NCBI GenBank assembly: GCA_947494205.1
Contig: CANLUH010000001.1
Location: forward strand, 372,001-436,000
From: an uncultured Flavobacteriaceae bacterium
Lineage (GTDB): Bacteria; Bacteroidota; Bacteroidia; Flavobacteriales; Flavobacteriaceae
DNA: 64,000 nt
Direction of reading: 5' to 3'
The translations under genes were made by a program, and so were the position numbers. This document shows, piece after piece, positions 8,835 to 17,371 of this stretch; the stretch's first letter is position 1; every line of letters begins with the position of its first letter. The notes beneath the pieces are model-generated. The model did no database searches. It was not told where the DNA came from and saw only the letters and a program-made list of their open reading frames with translations.

Positions 8835-9812
8835 TTACATGTTTAACAAATAGGCAAAAATGAGTGGTGCTACAATGGTAGCATCACTTTCTATAATAAA
8901 TTTTGGGGTATCTATATCCAATTTACCCCATGTAATTTTTTCATTAGGTACTGCTCCAGAATACGACCCATAACTTGTGGTAGAATCGGATATTTGACAG
9001 AAGTAACTCCAAAATGGGGTGTCTTCTCTTTCTAAATCTTGATATAACATTGGTACTACACAAATAGGAAAGTCGCCCGCAATACCTCCTCCAATTTGGA
9101 AGAAACCAATTCCTTTTTCTGAATTATCGGTATACCAATCTGCTAAAAACGTCATATACTCAATTCCCGATTTCATTGTTGTAGCTTTTAACTCTCCTTT
9201 TATAACATAGGAAGCAAATATGTTTCCCATAGTACTGTCTTCCCACCCAGGAACAACCATAGGTAAGTTTTTTTCTGCCGCTGCATACATCCAAGAATCT
9301 TTTAAATCGATCTCATAATATTCTTCTAATACACCCGACAATAAGAGTTTGTACATGAACTCATGAGGAAAATAACGTTCATTATTTTCTTCTGCTTTTT
9401 TCCAAATTCTGTAAATGTGTTTTTGTAAACGACGAAATGCTTCTTCTTCAGGAATACAAGTATCTGTTACGCGATTAAGTCCTTTTTCTAATAAACTCCA
9501 TTCATCCTGCGGCGTTAAATCTCTGTAATTTGGCACTCTTTCATAATGTGAGTGCGCTACCAAATTCATAATATCTTCTTCCAGATTTGCACCTGTACAT
9601 GAGATAATATGCACTTTGTTTTGACGTATTATTTCAGCAAATATTTTTCCCAGTTCAGCAGTACTCATTGCGCCAGCTAAAGAAACTAGCATTTTTGATC
9701 CCTGCTGCAATTGTGCTTCATAACCTTTGGCTGCATCTACCAAAGCTGCGGCATTAAAATGAAGATAGTATTTTTCTATAAAATTTGATATAGTTCCCTT
9801 ATTAGTAGTCAT
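8835..9812 (-). CDS. Deoxyhypusine synthase-like protein (polyamine aminobutyl transfer)
   Basis: The 325-residue protein belongs to the deoxyhypusine synthase family. The active-site lysine context WGK is kept (Lys about 297, NEKITWGK), as are NAD-contacting segments (SCTGANLEED near residue 72, GGGIAGDFP near residue 243). Family enzymes use NAD to move an aminobutyl group from spermidine. Bacteria lack eIF5A, the classical protein acceptor, so a bacterial member is more likely to transfer to putrescine or another amine (homospermidine synthase-type activity); this is inference. The gene overlaps speB by 11 bases and lies in one unit with speA and speB, which supply agmatine and putrescine. 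That supports a polyamine role. Confidence 0.8.
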   Translation of the reverse strand: MTTNKGTISNFIEKYYLHFNAAALVDAAKGYEAQLQQGSKMLVSLAGAMSTAELGKIFAEIIRQNKVHIISCTGANLEEDIMNLVAHSHYERVPNYRDLTPQDEWSLLEKGLNRVTDTCIPEEEAFRRLQKHIYRIWKKAEENNERYFPHEFMYKLLLSGVLEEYYEIDLKDSWMYAAAEKNLPMVVPGWEDSTMGNIFASYVIKGELKATTMKSGIEYMTFLADWYTDNSEKGIGFFQIGGGIAGDFPICVVPMLYQDLEREDTPFWSYFCQISDSTTSYGSYSGAVPNEKITWGKLDIDTPKFIIESDATIVAPLIFAYLLNM

Positions 9813-10740
9813 CTGTGTCTTTAAATTTTGAAATTTTAGAAAATGGAGAGTTTTCGTTATAGTTATTTTCTGTTTCGTTGTCTTGTTTTTCTATAAACTT
9901 ATATGATAACATTTTGTAGTATAATTTTGCTGCTAAAAACTCTGACCGTTTGTTATTTTTATCAGGGCATAATTCAACAATATCAAAGCCTACTACATTT
10001 TTTTCTTCAAAAACAGTCTTTAAAAACTCTAACGTTTCGTACCATAGTAAACCTCCTGGTTCTGGAGTTCCTGTACCTGGCATAATAGAGGGATCTAAAG
10101 CATCTAAATCAAAAGTGATAAATACATTATTGGTAAGTAGATCTACAACATTATCCATCCAATACTCATTAGTTGCCATATCATGTGCAAAGAATATTTT
10201 TTCAGCATTCATTACTCGTGTTTCTGAAACATCCATACTTCTAATACCAACTTGTACTAAATTGGTTGTTTGACTTGCTTCATAAACTGCACAAGCGTGA
10301 TTACAAGTACTGCCTTCATATTCTTTACGTAAATCTGCATGTGCATCAATGTGTAAAACGGTAAGACTGTTAAAACACTCATTGAATGCTCTTATACTTC
10401 CAATTGAAATAGAATGCTCTCCTCCAAATAAAGTAACAAACTTATTCTTATTAATGTAATGTTTTACGGCTTGATGAACCGCTTCCACCATGGTTTCTGG
10501 TGAGTCATTCTCAGTAACTGCTTCGGCTAGATAAATACCTTCCTTATAAACTTCTGTATTAGTTTCTATATCATAGAGTTCCATATTTTCAGATGCTTCT
10601 AAAAAAGCATCTGGTCCTTTATCAGCTCCTTTTTGCCAAGTACTTGTACCATCGTAAGGAACTGGAATTAAAACAATTTTTGCAGTATCTAATTTTGCAT
10701 ACGCTTCAGGAATGCCCGCATAAGTTTTATTCGTTGTCAT
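9802..10740 (-). CDS. speB: Agmatinase / arginase-family ureohydrolase
   Basis: The 312-residue protein carries all manganese ligands of the ureohydrolase family: GGEHS (His109), DAHAD (Asp132, His134, Asp136) and DLDALDP (Asp211, Asp213). The family hydrolyses a guanidino group to urea. Agmatinase (agmatine to putrescine plus urea) is the preferred call because arginine decarboxylase is encoded directly upstream, with a 14-base overlap. The C-terminal 25 residues are a low-complexity Asn/Glu tail that is probably dispensable. Alternatives such as formimidoylglutamase or arginase are less likely in this context. Confidence 0.9.
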   Translation of the reverse strand: MTTNKTYAGIPEAYAKLDTAKIVLIPVPYDGTSTWQKGADKGPDAFLEASENMELYDIETNTEVYKEGIYLAEAVTENDSPETMVEAVHQAVKHYINKNKFVTLFGGEHSISIGSIRAFNECFNSLTVLHIDAHADLRKEYEGSTCNHACAVYEASQTTNLVQVGIRSMDVSETRVMNAEKIFFAHDMATNEYWMDNVVDLLTNNVFITFDLDALDPSIMPGTGTPEPGGLLWYETLEFLKTVFEEKNVVGFDIVELCPDKNNKRSEFLAAKLYYKMLSYKFIEKQDNETENNYNENSPFSKISKFKDTDDY

Positions 10741-12130
10741 TATATCCTAAAATTTTTAAAAATTCTTCTGCCTTTTGTTGCTCGGCAAAAAGTTGAGTTG
10801 TAATATTTCCTTCGTTGTCTTTTTGTATTAATATTCGCTTAGGTTGTGGTATTAAACAATGTTGTAAACCACCATAGCCTCCAATGGTTTCTTGATAGGC
10901 TCCTGTATTAAAAAAGCCTATATAAAGCGGTTTGTCTTTATCGTATTTTGGAAGGTAGATAGCATTTACATGTTGTTCGCTATTATAATAATCATCACTA
11001 TCACAAGTTAATCCTCCAAGAAGCACACGTTCATACTCTTCATTCCAACGATTTATTGGCAGCAGTATAAATCGTTTATTAATTGCCCAAGTATCTGGTA
11101 GTGTTGTAATGAACGATGAATTAATCATATTCCACTTCTCACGGTCATTTTGTTGTTTCTGATATAATACTTCATAAACAGCTCCACTACTTTCACCAAC
11201 TGTAAAACTTCCAAATTCGGTAAAAATATCTGGCACATCTACATTAGCTTCTTGACAAACAATATTTACTTGATTAATAATTTCATTAACCATATACTGA
11301 TAATCATAATTGAAAGCCAAAGAATTTTTTATTGGGAAACCACCTCCTATATTCAAAGCGTTAAGTGTAGGGCAAATCTTTTTAAGTTTTACATATACTT
11401 TTAAACATTTATGCAATTCGTTCCAGTAATAAGCAGTATCTCTAATACCTGTATTGATAAAAAAATGTAGCATTTTTAATGATACATTAGGCTTATCTAT
11501 TATTTGTTCTTTATAAAAATTGACAATGTTTTTATAACCTATTCCCAGCCTACTCGTGTAGAACTCAAACTTTGGTTCTTCTTCGGAAGCTATACGAATA
11601 CCAATATCGAATTTAGTATCAATTTGTTCATTTAATAGTTTTAACTCCTCATAATTATCCACTACAGGAATACAGTTATAATGCCCATTATTAATTAATG
11701 TCGCAATGTTATGAATGTATAAATCCCTTTTAAACCCGTTGCAAATAATATAGGTGTCATCTGTTATTTTCCCTTGTTCTTTAAAATGGTTAACAATATC
11801 TATATCAAAGGCAGATGATGTTTCTATATGTATATTATTTTTTAACGCCTCATCTATAACATAGTTAAAATGAGAACTTTTGGTACAGTAACAATAATGA
11901 TACTTTCCTTTATAATCATAGTTTTTTATTGCTTTTCTAAACCATTTTTTTGCGCGTTGAATGTTTTGAGAAATTTGTGGTAAGTATGTAAATTTTAATG
12001 GAGTTCCGTACGTTTTAATTAACTCCATCATATCTATATCATGAAAGTGTAAATTCCCTCCATGTAAAGCATATTCGTCTTGTGGAAAATAGTAGGTTTG
12101 ATCCACAAGATCAATATATTTTGTTTTCAT
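10727..12130 (-). CDS. speA: Arginine decarboxylase (PLP-dependent, alanine-racemase fold)
   Basis: The 467-residue protein is a fold-III PLP decarboxylase of the arginine/ornithine/diaminopimelate decarboxylase group. The PLP lysine sits in CYCTKSSH (about residue 83), the phosphate-binding glycine loop is GGGFP (about residue 261), and the C-terminal beta domain carries CDSDDYY and the GAYQ segment. It would make agmatine from arginine, the substrate of the next gene's product. At about 470 residues it is shorter than the roughly 630-residue E. coli SpeA, as is usual for the Bacteroidota form. It is first in a five-gene operon (speA, speB, the deoxyhypusine-synthase-like gene, the small protein, the Nudix gene). 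Confidence 0.88.
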   Translation of the reverse strand: MKTKYIDLVDQTYYFPQDEYALHGGNLHFHDIDMMELIKTYGTPLKFTYLPQISQNIQRAKKWFRKAIKNYDYKGKYHYCYCTKSSHFNYVIDEALKNNIHIETSSAFDIDIVNHFKEQGKITDDTYIICNGFKRDLYIHNIATLINNGHYNCIPVVDNYEELKLLNEQIDTKFDIGIRIASEEEPKFEFYTSRLGIGYKNIVNFYKEQIIDKPNVSLKMLHFFINTGIRDTAYYWNELHKCLKVYVKLKKICPTLNALNIGGGFPIKNSLAFNYDYQYMVNEIINQVNIVCQEANVDVPDIFTEFGSFTVGESSGAVYEVLYQKQQNDREKWNMINSSFITTLPDTWAINKRFILLPINRWNEEYERVLLGGLTCDSDDYYNSEQHVNAIYLPKYDKDKPLYIGFFNTGAYQETIGGYGGLQHCLIPQPKRILIQKDNEGNITTQLFAEQQKAEEFLKILGYNDNE

Positions 12131-12875
12131 ATATAATCTTAACAGTAGATTTAAAATAATTGTAAAAAGTATGGTCTTTAAAGTTGTTACTTTAAAGTTT
12201 CCAATCTATGTATAATGAATAATCAGACTCGTAATGGTCTTAATAGGAAGGTGACGACAAGAGTTGCGTCGATATATTTTAATACATTTTTTTTAACGGA
12301 AGTTAGCTCTACATTTCGGTTACTTATCCCATAAGCTGCTCTTGGATTTGACTCCCTCATTTCCAAAAGCCCGAAACTAAAAACACGTTTCATAATGCTT
12401 GGCCAATTACTAAAACCAAATTACAGAAAAAAACAATACATAAAACATGAAACTATATATTTTTAAAAAATAATTTTCTAACGTTTCAACTTTTCCATCC
12501 CACTTCTTCAGGCTTTGATATAAAGAATAAGTCTCATATAGTGTTTTCTATTATCTACGAAAATTAACAACTCTCTTGTAAATAAAATCCTTTTTCTAAT
12601 GTTTTATTTTTTGGGTAACAGATTCGGCCTTTTATAAACACTATTAAAAAGGCGGGATTAGAAAAGCCATTGTTTTAGTGTAAATGCATTATGAGAAAGC
12701 AATTTTAAGATATTAACTGCTAGCATTTTTCTCTCTTTAGTTTTAGAGTAAAAGAGGACAGTTTTTAGAATGTTAAAAATATAATTTCCCTTTAAGTCAA
12801 TTAAGAATATGGCAGCATTAAAAGGCAATAGTGTTGTTTTAAAACTTTGAATATTAATAACAAATACTAATTTAA
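12131..12875. other. Intergenic region between divergent units
   Basis: This 745-base gap is the longest in the window and separates the leftward polyamine operon from a rightward lipoprotein gene. It is AT-rich. A 56-codon minus-strand frame (12223-12393) is the only noticeable open frame and lacks support. Ahead of the lipoprotein gene, TTTG at 12846-12849 and TAATTTAA at 12868-12875 are a weak promoter candidate. I see no tRNA, repeat or strong hairpin. Confidence 0.4.
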
Positions 12876-13760
12876 ATGAAGAATCAAATTAAACTTTTAG
12901 CATTTTTAACACTTTTAGTAGTTACATTCGGTGCATGTGAAAAAGAAGACTCTAATAAACTAGAGCAAGGAAAATCTAATTCAATTCTATTATTAGAAGC
13001 AAAAGATTTAACTACAGAATACTATATAAATCAATCAGAAAATCAAGCTGCAAGAGGAGGAAAATGGTGGAGAATTATTAGAAATGATATGATTGGTGCC
13101 GCCGGAGGAGCAATGATTGGAGCTGGAGTAAGTGCCGGAAATCCTGTAGGTGCTTTAATTGGTGGTGTAATAGGTGGTGCTGGAGCTTCTATTGCAACTG
13201 CCGTAAATTTAAGCCCTCCTGGAAATCAATTTGGTAATTTAGAGCAAGCTCATGCAACTATTAATGTTAATAATGAGTACGACATTGTAGGTTCTATTCA
13301 TTATCAACTAGTGGATCATGTTATAAAAAATAAATCGGAATATTATACGTCTGCTATAGAAGGAGATAATTTAGGAGAGGCTGTCTTTAATTATAACAAG
13401 TATTACGAAAAAGCGAATGAATTAATTTCCCAGAATGGTATACATTTAGAAATGCCCAATATTTTAAATGAATCAGAAAATATGCATAATGAAGTTCTTG
13501 CTTATGAAGATACAATAGTGTCTTATGTTACTAATCAAAATAATTTAGAGGGATTAACAGATACTGAGAGAGAAATATTAAAGGTATATTATAGTGGCGT
13601 TATTAATTTTGGCCATACAGATACTTTTACTGAATATTCTACTAATTTTGAAAACTTAGTTTCAGAGAATGACGGTTTAAGCGAAAACTCTAAAGCTATA
13701 TTATTAGTAAACATGGCTACAGCAAGATATGGCATAGCTTATTGGAAAGATCTAATATAA
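12876..13760 (+). CDS. Lipoprotein with glycine-zipper segment, function unknown
   Basis: The 294-residue protein begins with a lipoprotein signal (LLVVTFGAC, Cys20), so it is probably anchored in a membrane facing the periplasm or surface. Residues about 72-110 form a Gly/Ala-rich hydrophobic stretch with repeated GxxxG spacing (GAAGGAMIGAG, GGVIGGAGAS), a glycine zipper able to insert in a membrane. The C-terminal 180 residues are polar, mostly helical, and similar to nothing I recognise. It stands alone and is followed by a strong terminator at 13888-13925. Glycine-zipper lipoproteins can be pore-like or anchoring; no specific role is claimed. Confidence 0.75.
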   Translation: MKNQIKLLAFLTLLVVTFGACEKEDSNKLEQGKSNSILLLEAKDLTTEYYINQSENQAARGGKWWRIIRNDMIGAAGGAMIGAGVSAGNPVGALIGGVIGGAGASIATAVNLSPPGNQFGNLEQAHATINVNNEYDIVGSIHYQLVDHVIKNKSEYYTSAIEGDNLGEAVFNYNKYYEKANELISQNGIHLEMPNILNESENMHNEVLAYEDTIVSYVTNQNNLEGLTDTEREILKVYYSGVINFGHTDTFTEYSTNFENLVSENDGLSENSKAILLVNMATARYGIAYWKDLI

Positions 13761-13887
13761 GATAGTATCTTAGAGAGAATTTACCCCACCGCTTATTAAA
13801 TTAATAATTGGGATATTTAGTTTCTCGTTATTCTATGGATTTATGATTTGTATGTTTTATGAAAAATATTCCAGTAGAGGTTAATAT

Positions 13888-13925
13888 AAAAAGCCTGTGA
13901 AATTAATATTTTACAGGCTTTTTTT
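13888..13925. terminator. Bidirectional intrinsic terminator
   Basis: AAAAAGCCTGT pairs with ACAGGCTTTTT across a short AT loop, with A-tract and T-tract on the two sides. It lies between the convergent lipoprotein and beta-barrel genes and can serve both. Confidence 0.85.
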
Positions 13926-13986
13926 GAATTTAATTGGAATGTTTTTTAAGAACCATTCTATATTAACTAATTGTATTTAATATTTT

Positions 13987-14628
13987 TTATAAATTATATT
14001 CAATTCCGAAATTGATAACAAAAGATTTAATGTTATCATTTCTTTTAACTAAACCAGAGAAAGTTCTTAAATTAACAGATAAGTCATCTGAGATATCATG
14101 TCCTACTCCTAGACTAACTCCGAAATCAAAATTATCCCCATCTTCTTTCACAAAACTATTATCATTACCGTCTAAAAGTACCTGAGAGGAAGTAATCTTC
14201 CTGTTTAAAACAAAACCAAATTGCGGACCACTCTCTAAATAAAATTCTTCGAAAACATATAATTTTAATAGTAAAGGAATTGAAATTGTTAATTCGTATA
14301 CATTATAATCAAAGTCGAAAGTAGCTGTGTTAGATATAGGAACTCCATTAAAACCAGTTAAAGGGTTATCTTTTGTACCTACTTTACTTCCTTGAAGCGC
14401 TAACAATAGTTCTGATTGAAACTGCCATTTCTCTTCTAACTGAACCTTGTAAAAGCCACCAACATAAAACCCTAATTGAAAATTATAATCCACTAAATCT
14501 TTATTCGGGGTATATTTCCCAAAATTAGCGCCTCCCTTAAATCCTATATTTGCACTTTTATCTTGCCCAAAAATAGTTGACGTTGTTAAAATTAAGATAA
14601 GAAATATTACTATTCTCGATGTTTTCAT
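13987..14628 (-). CDS. Outer-membrane beta-barrel (porin-like/PorT-type) protein
   Basis: The 213-residue protein has a signal peptide (1-21, TIFGQD) and then the pattern of an eight-stranded OmpA-like or PorT-like barrel. The opening strand is NIGFKGGANFG, alternating hydrophobic strands follow, and the last strand ends in FGIEYNL with an aromatic-rich terminus. Such small barrels are common orphan outer-membrane proteins in Flavobacteriia; the role is unknown. A perfect TATATTTG box at 14667-14674 lies 39 bases upstream of the start, so it is its own transcription unit. It ends at the shared bidirectional terminator. Confidence 0.85.
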   Translation of the reverse strand: MKTSRIVIFLILILTTSTIFGQDKSANIGFKGGANFGKYTPNKDLVDYNFQLGFYVGGFYKVQLEEKWQFQSELLLALQGSKVGTKDNPLTGFNGVPISNTATFDFDYNVYELTISIPLLLKLYVFEEFYLESGPQFGFVLNRKITSSQVLLDGNDNSFVKEDGDNFDFGVSLGVGHDISDDLSVNLRTFSGLVKRNDNIKSFVINFGIEYNL

Positions 14629-14666
14629 TTATTATTTGATTTTTTATTTATTCTAAATTATTGCCG

Positions 14667-14674
14667 CAAATATA
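14667..14674 (-). promoter_or_regulatory. TATATTTG -7 box of the beta-barrel gene
   Basis: Perfect TAnnTTTG match on the minus strand, 39 bases upstream of the ATG. It lies just downstream of the tRNA/yqeY terminator hairpin, so the beta-barrel gene starts a new unit. Confidence 0.55.
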
Positions 14675-14752
14675 GTTTACAAAATTCAGTTTATACTACA
14701 CATTCAGAGTTCCCAAGGGATTGCTACACCATCCCCAAAGCTCCGCTTTGAT

Positions 14753-14816
14753 AAAAGAAAATCAGCAGAAAAATAATTTCAAGTAAACTTGATTATTTAT
14801 CTGCTGATTTTCTTTT
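14753..14816 (-). terminator. Long terminator hairpin after tRNA-Arg
   Basis: A perfect 17-bp stem (AAAAGAAAATCAGCAGA with its complement at 14800-14816) closes a partly paired AT-rich loop and lies 7 bases past the tRNA 3' end. It probably ends the yqeY-tRNA transcript. Confidence 0.75.
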
Positions 14817-14822
14817 CATTCG

Positions 14823-14896
14823 TGACCGCGAAGGGATTCGAACCCCCAACCCTCAGAGCCGAAATCTGATATTCTATCCAGTTGAACTACGCAGCC
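14823..14896 (-). tRNA. tRNA-Arg (anticodon TCG)
   Basis: A 74-base cloverleaf reads on the minus strand. The acceptor stem GGCTGCG pairs with CGCGGTC (including G-T pairs), the discriminator is A, the T-loop is GGTTCGAATCC, and the anticodon stem TCAGA/TCTGA encloses loop TTTCGGC. Loop positions 34-36 are TCG, reading arginine CGA. CCA is not encoded and must be added. It follows yqeY by 55 bases and may be cut from the same transcript. Confidence 0.92.
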
Positions 14897-14898
14897 AA

Positions 14899-14916
14899 AA
14901 TTCCCGCGAAAGCGAG
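14899..14916. repeat. Short REP-like hairpin (TTCCYGC family)
   Basis: TTCCCGCGAAAGCGAGAA forms an imperfect hairpin between yqeY and tRNA-Arg. It resembles the elements at 40750-40770 and 43464-43481, which share the TTCC(C/T)GC...GC(G/A)GGAA plan. Confidence 0.45.
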
Positions 14917-14951
14917 AACCTCTCAATAAAGAGTTATATTACTTTTAGCTT

Positions 14952-15401
14952 TTAAGCTAATTTAGCTTTTACAATAGTTGAAATGGTTTTACCATCTGCT
15001 TTACCAGCAACCTGTCCGTTAACAATACCCATAACTTTCCCCATATCTTTCATCCCTTCTGCTCCTATTTTTGCAATCGCATCTTCCACTATTTTTGCAA
15101 TGTCTTCTTCGCTCATAGCTTCTGGTAAAAACTGAGCAATAACTTCTGCTTCTGCAAGTTCTGGTTTTGCTAAATCTTCACGTCCTTGCTCTAAAAATAT
15201 TGCAGCGCTATCCTTACGTTGCTTTACTTGTTTCTGAAGTATTTTCAGCTCTTGCGCTTCTGTTAATTCTTCTTCTGCACCACTTTCAGTCTTAGCTAAT
15301 AATATTCCCGATTTTACAGCTCTTAATGCTGTTAATGCTGTTTGATCTTTTGCTTTCATTGCAGCTTTTAAAGCTGTCATTAGATCTTGTTGTAAACCCA
15401 T
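14952..15401 (-). CDS. yqeY: GatB/YqeY domain protein
   Basis: The 149-residue protein covers the whole YqeY family length. It starts with a helical segment (LMTALKAAMKAKD), has the central QLKxRKDSAAIF-type helix and the conserved FLPEAMSEEDI turn, and ends with the GKVMG...VAGKADGKTIS motif. This domain resembles the tRNA-binding tail of GatB, but free-standing YqeY has no established reaction. A TATCTTCG promoter box lies at 15420-15427. In related genomes, as I recall, yqeY often directly follows ftsZ; here a ten-kilobase operon lies between them. Confidence 0.9.
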   Translation of the reverse strand: MGLQQDLMTALKAAMKAKDQTALTALRAVKSGILLAKTESGAEEELTEAQELKILQKQVKQRKDSAAIFLEQGREDLAKPELAEAEVIAQFLPEAMSEEDIAKIVEDAIAKIGAEGMKDMGKVMGIVNGQVAGKADGKTISTIVKAKLA

Positions 15402-15419
15402 TTTATTTTATTTAGGCTA

Positions 15420-15427
15420 CGAAGATA
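15420..15427 (-). promoter_or_regulatory. TATCTTCG -7 box of yqeY
   Basis: A TAnnTTCG variant of the Bacteroidota -7 element, 19 bases upstream of the yqeY ATG. It lies immediately next to the terminator of the ebo operon, so yqeY is transcribed separately. Confidence 0.45.
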
Positions 15428-15432
15428 AATAA

Positions 15433-15464
15433 AAACCCGAAAAGCTTGCAGGCTTTTCGGGTTT
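15433..15464 (-). terminator. Terminator of the ebo operon
   Basis: AAACCCGAAAAGC at 15433-15445 pairs perfectly with its complement at 15452-15464 around TTGCAG. It closes the eight-gene operon ending in eboF. The same arms occur in the ftsZ terminator at 25767-25802. Confidence 0.85.
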
Positions 15465-15526
15465 CTATTCTATTAAATACATCATATCTTACTTCAACAT
15501 ATAGATACATAAAAACACTTTAACAA

Positions 15527-17371
15527 TTAGCGCGCAACATTCTCTCTAAGTGCAAAAGCATTATTATCTATATCATTAAAAAAAGCAAATTTATCGGTAT
15601 AACCTTGATCTGATGTATTTGAAATAATTTCAGAACATTCTACATCGTGGTCTTTTAAAAACGTTATCATTTCTTCTATATTTTCAACCACGAGTGTTGG
15701 TATTGTCCCAACACCATTCGTATTCTCTTTAAAAGGTTCTTTTATATCATTATACAACCCAATTGCTGTAGTTACGCCCATGTTATTAAACAATAGCTGA
15801 ACGTATGGTACCGCTTTAGGTTGTTCTTTTTTTGTAATAGTATAACGTTCATCTATTTTTCCACCCAAGACATTACAATAGAAGTCGATAGATTTACGCA
15901 TATCGCTTACTGAAACTTTTACTACCATACCTTGATAATTGGTATTTACTCCTTCCATATTTTCATTATTTTTTTCGTTATTATTATTTTTCTTGTCATT
16001 TGGAATACTTCCAAAAATATTAGATAGAATCACATCCTTAACCTCAACTGCTTCTATATGCTTTTTGTCATTACCTGCGGCTACTATAATTGGTTTTTCA
16101 GAATCACTTACATTAGTTCTTCCATGGGATCCTTTAATTAATTCGGCTGTAAGAGGTATCACATCGAACAACACTCTAAATCCTATTTTTTTGAGTAAAA
16201 GCTTGGTTATTAACTTTAATTTCAACCCTCTTATTTTAGTGTTTAAGAACATTTCAACTGGATCGTAACCCGGCTTTTTGTGTATATCTACAGTACGTGC
16301 AAAATCTGGTGCTTTTTTATCGTCTAACCAATAGTAATAGGTAAACCATGCTTCTTCTTTTGCAACAACCATAAAATTGCCTGAGCGTTCGTGCCAAAGT
16401 CCTCTTTTTTGTTGTTCCTGCTTATCTAACACCTCATCTATATCTGTAATACTTTTTAATAAAGCCATGACTTTATCTTCAAGATGTGGTAAACAATATA
16501 TATGCGCTACTTGATGATCTGCTACAGCAAATGCTTTACTTGCTGCTGCGTCTAATAATTCTTTTCCATTTTCTACTCGAATATTTAGTAGCTCTTGTTT
16601 TCTGAATATACGATTAAGATGAATGGGTTTAGACACCGAAGAAATACCATATTCTGATAGTATTATAGGTGTTATATTTTTAGTCTCATAAAACGCAATC
16701 AAATCTTTTAAAAGACTATCTAAATCTTTGATATCTTTTTGAACTTCTTTTGAGTTGTAATCGTATTTCTGAAAACAATAATCTAAGTGTGGTAAATAGA
16801 TGAGTTGTAAGGTTGGGTTATATTTATCGTGTACGTATTTTGAAGCATCGGCAATCCATTGACTAGATTTTATTGTTGTTCTTGGTCCCCAAAAATCGAA
16901 TAAAGGGAAAATACCGAGTTCTTTCTGTAACTCATCTCTAAGTGTACTTGGAGAACTATAGCAGTCTGGTTTTTTTAATCCATTTGCCCAATATTGAGGT
17001 CTAGGCGTTACAGAATAATCTACGCTAGAATACATATTATACCACCAAAACATGTTGGCACAGGTAAAATTGGGATTTATACCACGAGCTTCATCCCAAA
17101 TATTTGGAGACTTTACTAGTTTGTTAGATTGTTTCCAGAATTGTACTTCCGATAATTCTTTATTGTACCATCCGTTACCAATTATTCCATGTTCGGCTGG
17201 TAGTTTCCCTGTAAGGTAGGTGGTTTGCATGCTACAGGTTACAGCTGGTAACACAGGTTTTATTATTGCTAATTGTTTGTCTTTAGAACTCCATTGGGAG
17301 ATAAACAATGTTTTATCTTCTAATATTTTTGCAGTAAGTCCTACTACATTAATGACAACGGTTTGTTTCAT
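15527..17371 (-). CDS. eboF: EboF-like alkaline phosphatase-superfamily protein fused to a VOC domain
   Basis: The N-terminal part (to about residue 440) is a type I phosphodiesterase/nucleotide pyrophosphatase-like domain: the nucleophile region PAVTCSMQTTYLTG, LPHLDYCF, an SEYGIS in place of the usual SDHG-type metal site, VADHQ, and GSHGRT near the domain end. After a low-complexity Lys/Asn linker (bases about 15959-16005) the last 143 residues are a VOC/glyoxalase-like domain (VSDMRKSIDFYCNVLG). Such a fusion is unusual. I choose the ATG at 17371, which overlaps the eboE stop as ATGA; a start ten codons upstream would extend into eboE. The VOC part begins at an internal Met (15958), so separate translation is conceivable. 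The phosphatase/traffic role comes from the ebo family only. Confidence 0.82.
   Translation of the reverse strand: MKQTVVINVVGLTAKILEDKTLFISQWSSKDKQLAIIKPVLPAVTCSMQTTYLTGKLPAEHGIIGNGWYNKELSEVQFWKQSNKLVKSPNIWDEARGINPNFTCANMFWWYNMYSSVDYSVTPRPQYWANGLKKPDCYSSPSTLRDELQKELGIFPLFDFWGPRTTIKSSQWIADASKYVHDKYNPTLQLIYLPHLDYCFQKYDYNSKEVQKDIKDLDSLLKDLIAFYETKNITPIILSEYGISSVSKPIHLNRIFRKQELLNIRVENGKELLDAAASKAFAVADHQVAHIYCLPHLEDKVMALLKSITDIDEVLDKQEQQKRGLWHERSGNFMVVAKEEAWFTYYYWLDDKKAPDFARTVDIHKKPGYDPVEMFLNTKIRGLKLKLITKLLLKKIGFRVLFDVIPLTAELIKGSHGRTNVSDSEKPIIVAAGNDKKHIEAVEVKDVILSNIFGSIPNDKKNNNNEKNNENMEGVNTNYQGMVVKVSVSDMRKSIDFYCNVLGGKIDERYTITKKEQPKAVPYVQLLFNNMGVTTAIGLYNDIKEPFKENTNGVGTIPTLVVENIEEMITFLKDHDVECSEIISNTSDQGYTDKFAFFNDIDNNAFALRENVAR

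Noticed and set aside
12223-12393. 56-codon minus-strand open frame starting MKRVFSFGLLEMRESNPRAA
   Set aside because: Short, isolated, with no promoter or family likeness and odd composition; not enough to call a gene.
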